Of a stretch of 13,851 nt of DNA, positions 7,333 to 13,851 are shown piece after piece. Each line of letters starts with the position of its first letter. Position 1 is the stretch's first letter. This DNA comes from Euperipatoides rowelli. Its lineage: Eukaryota; Onychophora; Udeonychophora; Euonychophora; Peripatopsidae. The notes under the pieces were generated by a model. The model did no database searches. It was not told where the DNA came from and saw nothing but the letters and a program-made list of their open reading frames with translations. The position numbers and the translations under genes were made by a program. The stretch lies in NCBI GenBank assembly GCA_003024985.2, contig PXIH01S0008340.1, one strand, 5' to 3'.

Positions 7333-8418
7333 ACCTGTTTTAATACTATAAACTGTTTTTAATACAAATTAAGAGATTTATTTTATTCAAAATATTCACA
7401 ATAGTTAATTTATCGATCGGTCAGAAATACTGCTGGCCCCGTGAGGGTAATCTACTATCGGTATTACAACACAATATAACACTAGACAGTTTAAACATTT
7501 AGGTTCAAATCTGTTTTCTTGATTTTTCTTCCGTCTTCCTTGCCAGGTGATTTGTCCTGCTTTGATCTTGTTCAAATATTGCAATTTTATTTAACCTTAA
7601 TTGAATTTTATTTCTGTGGCTTTAAAACTCCTTACTTCCTAATCTCTCTCTGGTTTTTCCCGTTTGCGGTCATGCTGTTTTAATAAACTTACATTTAAAA
7701 ATACTCTGAATCCTCCCCCCCCCCCCCCCCGAGTATGTCCTTAGCTCTTTCTCTCCAACATTTTAATGGGATTTTGATTGCTTTCAAATCTCGCTTTTAG
7801 ATATCTTCATCTCTTGGTTTGCAGTCGTGCTATCTTGATAAACATCCATTTAACCCCCGAGTTTATCCTTAGCTCTTTCCAACCTTTTGGTGGGATTGGG
7901 ACTGCCATCAAGTCTCTTTTAGTTGTCAAACCAAGTGAAGCTGTATCTTCTAATCTTCTTGTATGGTGCTCTGAAACTTTATGCTTAATGTACTAAACTC
8001 CATGTACTAATTTGATTCATTTTTCTTGTTTGTTTTGCCCCTTGAACCTGCTCTCTTAAATTTTCTTCTCTGTCTAGTCCTTTCTTTTGCATTACCTAAA
8101 GCTTACCAATCTTGTGTTTTGTCTTGATCTTGCCCCATGATTTGCAATTTTTATCTTGTTTAATTGTAGTAAATTGTAGTAATTTTGTTTGCCTATCTTG
8201 TTAGGGTTTTGTCTCTAAGATGGCTTTACCTCAGCTCGCTCTTTATCTTCTATTTATTCCTTTTTGGTTAGGCATTTTTTTCTTTGCTTTATATTTCTTG
8301 TTCAAAGGTGATTGTTAAGCTACACATGGAATTGCCAAGGCCCTCTTTGATCCATATTAGGCTCTGAAGATATGTTTACCATATTTCACATGACTTTTAG
8401 ACCTAATAGGCCTACTAT
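7333..8418. other. pyrimidine-rich noncoding DNA with a diverged tandem duplication
   Basis: The plus strand is C/T-rich over about 7520-8340. A segment at about 7651-7801 is repeated in diverged form at about 7815-7921 (shared CCTTAGCTCTTTC and AATGGGATT/GGTGGGATT blocks, offset about 129 bp). A run of 16 C occupies 7715-7730. The 72-codon open frame at 7778-7996 reads through the duplication and has no recognisable content, so I see no gene. Confidence 0.5.
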
Positions 8419-8434
8419 AACTATTTTACCCCAC
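8419..8434 (+). repeat. isolated copy of the ACTATTTTACCCCAC terminus
   Basis: AACTATTTTACCCCAC is identical to the motif at 7083-7098 and 8762-8777. It is preceded by TAGGCCTACTAT. It probably marks the end of another decayed copy of the same inverted-repeat element. Confidence 0.6.
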
Positions 8435-8701
8435 AAAAGTTTTTCTTATATAAATTGTTGATTTTTTAGTTTTTTTTTTGTATAAGTAAATATTAATAAT
8501 TATTATTAAAGCTGTATGCTACAAGTTTTAAAGGCTAAAATAGTATTTTACTTAACTCTAATTTTTATAAATAATAAGTTTTTAACACATAAAACATGAA
8601 AACAACATGACAAGATAGAACCAAATGGCTGCCATGGACAGCAGAAATTTCTTAATTTATGAATAAAAATAATGCCGTATAGGCCTACAGTATCTGATAA
8701 T

Positions 8702-8807
8702 CTAAAATAAATAAATAAAAAAGAATTTTTAGAAATGGAATTAATTTTTTTTCTAAAAGGTAACTATTTTACCCCACCTGATCTTACAGTATATGTTCAA
8801 GAATAAA
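8702..8807 (+). repeat. direct repeat copy 2 (about 110 bp)
   Basis: Second copy of 7009-7128. It ends 37 bp before the splice donor of the minus-strand exon at 8845-9019, so in that gene model it lies just inside the downstream intron. It includes AACTATTTTACCCCAC at 8762-8777. Confidence 0.85.
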
Positions 8808-8844
8808 TACAAATATTTTTTTTTAATAAAATATTCAAACATAC

Positions 8845-9019
8845 CTGTTAGTAAATCTCCAATAAATCTGACTTGATTTCCTTGCACCATTACTTGAGAT
8901 CGATTATTTTTTCCTGGCAGGGCAGAAATAGAAGTACTCGCCGCAACTCCTAGCTGAAGTTGATTGGAGAATGTACTTAAATTAATGTCATAAACTTCTA
9001 AATTTTGAATTAAAGTCAC
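8845..9019 (-). CDS. internal coding exon, product unknown
   Basis: On the minus strand TTTTCTTCTTTCAG (AG at 9021-9020) is an excellent acceptor with a pyrimidine tract, and AACAG|GTATGT (GT at 8844-8843) is a consensus donor. The 175 bp between them are open in one frame: 58 codons plus one base, so entering phase 0 and leaving phase 1 if the gene uses this frame. The encoded segment begins VTLIQNLEVY and ends in FIGDLLT. It is rich in beta-branched residues and contains two N-glycosylation sequons (NLS at residue 13, NRS at residue 39), which would fit an extracellular domain, but I do not recognise the family. The open frame runs on past the donor into A/T-rich, intron-like sequence. No sister exons could be found by eye. 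This is the strongest sign of a host gene in the window. Confidence 0.5.
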
Positions 9020-9492
9020 CTGAAAGAAGAAAACCGAATATGTAATTTAAAAAAAAAAAGGTATACCGCCATAACAATTGATAATAAAATAGTAACTATT
9101 CATTGCCAGAAATCGTAAACACAAAAGTGACCACTCTCAGAGTATACATAATTCTCCAATTAGTGTAGTTAGTTGTCATATAGGGTCTCTGACTAAAAAA
9201 GCCACTATACAGGAGACGTTAAAAAAAAATAACTTTACGGTAGGCTAGTTATTTTTTCTTTAATATTTAGTTTAACAAAATCTTTAATAAGCAGGTTTAT
9301 GAAAATGTCTGTTCAAATTTAGTAAAATATAGTAGGGTACCGTCAACTGAAATCTATAATTACATGGTAAAAGTGGAAGCTAAAGCCCCATACAAACAAC
9401 GATTTATTTGCAAATTGCTATGAAGATAAATCGTTGCCAGACCAAGTCTGAAGAATATGTACTCTACACAAGAGGTTTGGTAAGATCAAGTT
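9020..9492. other. noncoding, probable intron of the minus-strand gene
   Basis: No exon or RNA seen. A 10-bp perfect inverted repeat, CAACGATTTA (9397-9406) and TAAATCGTTG (9427-9436), encloses a 20-base loop. It could be the relic of a short inverted-repeat element. Confidence 0.45.
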
Positions 9493-9959
9493 ATGCTCAC
9501 TGGAAAATTATTTTTTAAGATTTTTATGGAAGTAAAGTTGCCCATTAAAGACTTATGGATGATTGCCTTTGACATCACAGATTTTTTTCAGGGATGCAGA
9601 GTATGGAAGAGAACATTGTTTCCACTTATCAAGGATCTGGTGGTTAATTTATAAGCAACTAATTGGAAATATTTCAAAATATGGAAGTGCATAAAGAATT
9701 TCCAGGCTGGAGAATAAATTTTGACAGATGGATGGTCATATGACTTAATATTTGTGCAGAAGCGTCATGCAAGTAAGATGTAAAAGATTTAAGAACAGGC
9801 AACAAAATGTTCAAATCAGATACCAAATTAAAGGTTGGGAGGGACAGATTTTCCAAAAAATTTCAGAATTTTTATATGATAGACCATATACTGTATAAAT
9901 TAATTTATTAAAAGATTGCTGCTTTAAATTGTCACATATTGCTGTCCACTACATTATAA

Positions 9960-10345
9960 TAGCCCTGCAGAGGGTATCACTGGCAGGTGTTAGCCCTTCA
10001 AAAGATAAGTTTTTATTAGCATGATGAATTGATTAGTCATTCGTAAGGAACCACTGACTTGTATCAGCTATGCAGAAGGGATCATTATCTGGTATTATTC
10101 CTTCAGAAAGCATCTGGTATTAGCCATTAGTAATGACCAGTTTGAATTATCAATTCAACCAGGTATTATCCTTGCAGAATTACCTGCTTGTTTATATTAA
10201 TTATGGTTACTATGCTAAAGAGATCATCAATTGGTATTAACCAAACAAAAGGGATCATCTGTTGATATTAACCAGACAGAAGAGGTCATTGAATATTAGC
10301 TAACAATCACCAATTTGTATTAGCCAAGCAGAAGAGATAACAAAT
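9960..10345 (+). repeat. decayed tandem repeat, period about 25-31 bp
   Basis: A core GGTATTAGCC-A-GCAGAAGGGATCAT recurs with many changes. Recognisable starts are near 9987, 10061, 10091, 10116, 10233, 10264, 10292 and 10316, with successive spacings often of 25-31 bp. This is old minisatellite-like sequence; no coding frame persists across it. Confidence 0.6.
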
Positions 10346-10535
10346 TCACCATACAAAAGAATCATGGGGTAGACAAATTAAAAAGTGATTCTTAGATCAC
10401 AGGATTCATAATTGATAGAAACTGTAAAATAAATAATATTCAATAAGATCATATGATAAATAACAATTAGGCTGCATAATTATGATTTTGTGTTATTTTA
10501 ATCCTTTAATTTTGTAATTTTACAGAATCAAAAAA

Positions 10536-11023
10536 TGTTCAGACTTAGATTGAATAGTCAGTTGTTCAGCTTAGACAATAGTCAGCAAATGTCAGTTGTT
10601 CAGACTTATCAAAATCAGTTTTTCAGACTCAGACAACAGTCAATGGTCAGACTGAACAGCCAGTTGTTTAGACTTAGACTGAACAATCAGTTTTTCAGAC
10701 TTGGGCTGAACAGTCAGTTGTTGAGACTTACACTGAACAGTCAGTTGTTCAGACTTAGACTGAACAGTCAGTTGTTCAGACTTAGACTGAACAGTCAGTT
10801 GTTCAGACTTAGAATAGTCAGTTGTTGAGACTTAGACTGAACAGCCAGTTGTTCAGACTTAGACTGAACAGTCAGTTGTTCAGACTTGGGCTGAGTAGTT
10901 AGCTGTTCAGACTTAGACTGAACAGTCAGTTCAGACTTAAACTGAACAGCCAGTTGTTCAGACTTAGACAACAGTCAATGGTCAAACTGAGTAGTCAGTT
11001 GTTCAGATTTAAAATGAACAGTC
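10536..11023 (+). repeat. 27-bp minisatellite, about 18 units
   Basis: The unit is about 27 bp (CAGTTGTTCAGACTTAGACT followed by GAACAGT). Neighbouring units together give CTGAACA-GTCAGT-TGTTCAG, a 7-bp stem with a 6-base loop, so the array is a series of potential hairpins. Because 27 is divisible by three, a 97-codon frame (10535-10828) reads a 9-residue repeat, QLFRLRLNS. Shorter units (for example at about 10806 and 10925) break the frame, and a stop follows, so I regard the coding look as accidental. An acceptor-like TTTTACAG ends at 10524. Confidence 0.9.
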
Positions 11024-12100
11024 TTGCCTGTATATCAGTCTTAATTACAAATTCAGAAAACAACGAAATATCTCTGCAAATTACCATACAAGTGAGAAAC
11101 TAATTCACTTTGCTTTAAAATTTTCAATACTACAGTACTACACAGAGACAACATTCTGGATTTGACCATAAGCACTTTAGGCTACAATCATGATCTTAAA
11201 GTGCTTTTTTTAAAAAAAAAAAAAAAAAAGATGGAGGACAGATTATCTGCTTTTGAAAAATAGGATGGTAAATTATAAAATGTTTACAAAAAATAAAAAT
11301 GACGATTATTCCTTCCGTTTACTTTTTATATTTCTATTTTTTAATCAATTTTGTTTCTATTGTGAACATAATAATTTACTGTATATCAAGTGTTTGGCAC
11401 TTGTAGATTATTAAACAAACAAACACAAACCACATGCAACCAGCACCTTTATTACTTGCGGGGGAAAAAAAAATGTAATATCTAAGAATTTTTTTTTTTG
11501 TTTAATTTGTTTATAATGATATGGTCCCTATGAACTTGACAAAAAAAAAAGAAATACCAAACTTCATTTAGTGGCAGCATTATTCAAAGTTGATGCAATT
11601 TTTAGAGTTTACATTTTATCTTAATAAAACTTTTAATATAAATTACAAAATTTATAAAGTGATTCAAGTTATTTTTGTAATGCAGTAATTGGAAGGGTGT
11701 CTTGGATTTACTTTTTTTTAGGTCACTTGAAGGCAATTTGTACAGTATATTTTTTTTGTAGCAATTGATTTGGATAATTTAGTCTTCATATAAGAAGGTG
11801 AGAACTGATTGGCAATAACAGTGAAAATGAAATTACTAAATCTTGAAGCTGGACAAAAAAAATCATTTGACATTTCCTAAAAAAAGTTGAAGATGTTTAC
11901 ATTTTGAAGAAAATTATGCAATAAAAAAAAAAACAATGAATTTCAGAGGACTGAATTTTATAAATAAAGAATTTGTGTTGATTACATCTTAGAAACACTC
12001 ATGTCTTTTAAAATTAAATCAAATGCAATAACACAAAGAACAAATCACTTTGCAATAAACTTCAACAAAATCTGAAAATTATTTATCTTCAGTATATTGA
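11024..12100. other. AT-rich noncoding DNA
   Basis: No gene seen. It contains many A and T runs, including 18 A at 11212-11229, and a 10-bp inverted repeat (AAGCACTTTA at 11170-11179, TAAAGTGCTT at 11197-11206) followed by a T run. In animal DNA this is better read as a chance or element-derived hairpin than as a terminator. Confidence 0.55.
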
Positions 12101-12307
12101 TATACAGTGCTATATAGGGGCACTATGAAGATTTTCGGTGGCACGCCAGACTGGACACAGACACCTAACAAAAATTTTAAAGTTTAAAAATCTCCACAGC
12201 CAAAAAAAAAAAAAAGCCTATCAAATCTGTCAAAAAAAATATGTACAGTACATACAAATAGAAAAAAAAAAGCTTATCAAAAATATGTAGTTTAACCTAG
12301 ACACCCA

Positions 12308-12331
12308 CATTTTGGCACTTTGGCCAAAATG
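12308..12331. repeat. 9-bp-stem hairpin
   Basis: CATTTTGGC (12308-12316), loop ACTTTG, then GCCAAAATG (12323-12331). It lies among short GGCACGC-containing segments (12138 and 12354) that look like related fragments, perhaps of one decayed element. Confidence 0.6.
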
Positions 12332-12553
12332 ATATCAACATTGTTTAATTTTGGCACGCTGGACAAATCCTATTTGACATCCTTGATATATAGAGGCAAC
12401 ATACTCCTCTAGGAAAGATAGGGGAGATCAGAGATTATGATATTCAGAGATAAACTAAGGGGTCATCCTAAAAAAAAAGCATGAAACATTTTTGTACACT
12501 TCAATGATGAATGTAATTTAACATAAACAATGAAACTTTCATAAAGTCTAATT

Positions 12554-12570
12554 CAGCAGTTCTTAACCTT
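12554..12570 (+). mobile_element. hAT-like terminal motif, fragment
   Basis: CAGCAGTTCTTAACCTT is close to the common hAT-superfamily terminus of the CAGTGGTTCTTAACCTT type. Only this one end is visible and no transposase frame is near, so it can only be a remnant. The match is from memory of family consensus patterns. Confidence 0.35.
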
Positions 12571-12572
12571 GA

Positions 12573-12596
12573 CTATATATACATATATATATATGT
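12573..12596. repeat. TA/CA dinucleotide microsatellite
   Basis: Alternating TATATATACATATATATATATGT, nearly palindromic, between two hAT-like terminal motifs and next to the N at 12600. This is likely a polymorphic or assembly-fragile spot. Confidence 0.7.
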
Positions 12597-12700
12597 AGTN
12601 GCGTAACTGAAGAAAATGGACCCCAATGCAACTAAAGATGAAGGGCCCTTGCCAAAGTTCGCCAACCTGGGCCCCAGCCCAGTCTGAAAAAAAAATGGAA
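12597..12700 (+). mobile_element. second hAT-like terminal motif and GC-rich subterminal region
   Basis: AGTNGCGTAACT at 12597-12608 resembles the CAGTGGCGTAACT end of many hAT-derived MITEs, and it is followed by the C/G-rich GGGCCC and GGGCCCCAGCCC blocks often found in such elements. The N falls inside the terminal motif. No matching inverse end is present in the window. The 72-codon frame at 12626-12844 reads through this element and is not treated as a gene. Confidence 0.35.
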
Positions 12701-13470
12701 GGTATTTTCTGGCTGGTCCTGGTTCGACATGAAAAAAAAACCCTCTTAAAAACTCAAGTGGAGATTTTCATCCAATTTCATCCCAATTATTTGGCAGATG
12801 AAATCTGTTGTGTGACATTTTCATTCATCATGGATAATGGGTAAAAAAAATTTTGGTACTTTCTGATTAGGATTTATACTATCCCATATTTATTTATAAT
12901 TTGTCAGTGAATTGTAAACATAATTTCTTGAACATAGGATAATAAAGATACAATGAAAATTATATGAAGAAACAATTATAGTTCATCTTTTGGGGCTATT
13001 AGGAACACTATCAAACCAAGTTTTTTTTTAGTATGCCAACATTGGTGAAATTTTTGGGGAGGTATTTTTTAAAAATAATTTGTAGCAGGCTAACTAATAA
13101 GTGAATAAGATTATTGAGCGACCATCTTTATTAAAAAAATTCAGGGCAATGCAAATCAGTTTTTTTAGTCGCATTTGGGACATTAGCTAAACCAGTTTTG
13201 AATTTGCCATGTTTTAAAGTTCAGAGTTATAGATAATAGCTTACAGTATATCTTAAATAGATTAATGAGCAAATGGCTAGAAAGCAAAACGTTTTCAAAT
13301 TTTACACAGAAATTAAAATATTAAATAAAAATTGAGCTATATTTTTTTTTCTGTTTTGAATCTATTTAAACTACACCATCTTTTGCCAATGACCAAAAAA
13401 AAAAAAGAGACACCCTTCCTCCTTAAGAAGACAAAGTACCAATGTCCATCCATTTTCAATTCATTTAGTC
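12701..13470. other. AT-rich noncoding DNA
   Basis: No gene, RNA or clear repeat identified. Homopolymer-rich intergenic or intronic sequence. Confidence 0.55.
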
Positions 13471-13480
13471 TACAGCTGAC

Positions 13481-13493
13481 TGCTGAGTCAGCA
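13481..13493. promoter_or_regulatory. perfect T-MARE / AP-1 / NF-E2 palindrome
   Basis: TGCTGAGTCAGCA is an exact match to the 13-bp Maf recognition element of the TRE type, with the AP-1 core TGAGTCA in its centre and an NF-E2/antioxidant-response half. The palindrome extends one more base on each side (13480-13494). An E-box-like CAGCTG precedes it at 13473-13478. Binding is inferred from sequence only. Confidence 0.45.
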
Positions 13494-13540
13494 GAGCCAT
13501 AAAGTATGAAATATGAAGAATTGATGCTTTTTACATTGTA

Positions 13541-13851
13541 TACACTATGGAACTACCCACTTGCCAAATTTCAAGTTTGTGCCATGTAGGGAAATATGTT
13601 AAACACTTCAGAAGCATTTACCCCCTTCCCCAAAAAATCAAAAAGTATATTTTCATTATCTACACTATGCAATCTACCCAGATGCCAAATTTCAAGTTTG
13701 AGCCATGTTGGGAAGTATGCTAAACACTTCAGGGTCATTAACCCTAACCAAACAAAAAATCAAATGGTCTATTCACATTGTCTACACTATGGAACCTACC
13801 ACCCTGTCAAATTTCAAGCTTGTGCTTTGTTGGGAAGTATGCTCAACATCA
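13541..13851 (+). repeat. 120-122-bp tandem repeat, continuing off the edge
   Basis: Units start with TACACTATG or a close variant at 13541, 13661 and 13783; the third is cut by the window end. Spacings are 120 and 122 bp. Highly shared parts are TGCCAAATTTCAAG, GGGAA(G)TATG and AAACACTTCAG. No frame persists because of the 2-bp length difference. It looks like a satellite-type array of unknown length. Confidence 0.85.

Noticed and set aside
7778-7996. 72-codon plus-strand frame
   Set aside because: It reads through a diverged tandem duplication in pyrimidine-rich DNA and has no domain or start support.
9674-9856. 60-codon minus-strand frame
   Set aside because: Low length, hydrophobic composition typical of reading A/T-rich DNA, no recognisable motif or splice context.
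10739-10765. Steroid receptor response element in the minisatellite (GAACA-N6-TGTTC)
   Set aside because: The half-sites are separated by six bases instead of the three used by glucocorticoid/androgen-type elements, and every unit repeats it.
10535-10828. 97-codon frame as a repeat protein
   Set aside because: It exists because the minisatellite period is 27 bp. Irregular units break the frame and the array continues noncoding to 11023.
11170-11220. Rho-independent terminator (hairpin plus T run)
   Set aside because: The form fits, but the genome is animal-like, the stem is AT-rich, and there is no gene ending nearby.
12626-12844. 72-codon plus-strand frame
   Set aside because: It begins inside the hAT-like GC-rich fragment and continues through A runs; no protein similarity recognised.
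1-13851. CRISPR array, tRNA, rRNA or bacterial defence system
   Set aside because: No spaced identical repeats with unique spacers of constant length, no cloverleaf or rRNA core, and the splice and retrotransposon content is eukaryotic.

Overview
This window looks like draft-assembly DNA from an AT-rich animal genome, probably an aquatic invertebrate. The reasons are high AT content, long homopolymer runs, decayed retrotransposon pol and gag fragments, spliceosome-type intron signals, short inverted-repeat elements and minisatellites, and no bacterial gene layout. Two single N bases lie at 1062 and 12600. I cannot name the species. Repeat ends of the GTGGGGTAAAATAG type remind me of tunicate DNA, but that is only an impression.

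Layout: 1-2764 is mostly noncoding. It holds an exact 24-bp direct repeat (927-950 and 1728-1751) whose second copy lies in a perfect 15-bp-stem hairpin, followed at once by a good 3' splice site and a short open frame (1789-1900). At 2765-3226 (+) an unrecognised 153-residue ORF sits in a local GC- and CpG-richer patch. From 3676 to 6287 (-) there is a Ty3/Gypsy pol relic with reverse transcriptase, RNase H and integrase. It is broken by at least seven frame disruptions and truncated inside the reverse transcriptase. A gag fragment (6273-7007, +) with an intact frame and a CCHC zinc knuckle abuts the truncated pol head to head.

From 7009 to 8807 two roughly 110-bp direct copies of a repeat flank about 1.57 kb of pyrimidine-rich noncoding DNA that carries further copies of the same inverted-repeat motif. 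At 8845-9019 (-) is the best candidate host exon, a 175-bp open frame bounded exactly by acceptor and donor sites. Its product is unidentified.

From 9960 to 11023 there are two unrelated tandem-repeat arrays: a decayed one of about 25-31 bp, and a 27-bp minisatellite whose unit contains a hairpin and happens to stay open for 97 codons. The rest (11024-13851) is AT-rich intergenic or intronic DNA with hAT-like terminal-motif fragments near 12554-12608, a perfect 13-bp Maf/AP-1-type palindrome at 13481-13493, and a 120-122-bp tandem repeat running off the right edge.

There is no operon-like cooperation between genes. The window is a repeat-dense stretch around what may be one or two host genes seen only as isolated exons. 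I see no clear evidence of a new biochemical system. The most follow-up-worthy items are the orphan exon, the CpG-richer ORF, the gag/pol junction, the hairpin minisatellite and the MARE palindrome.
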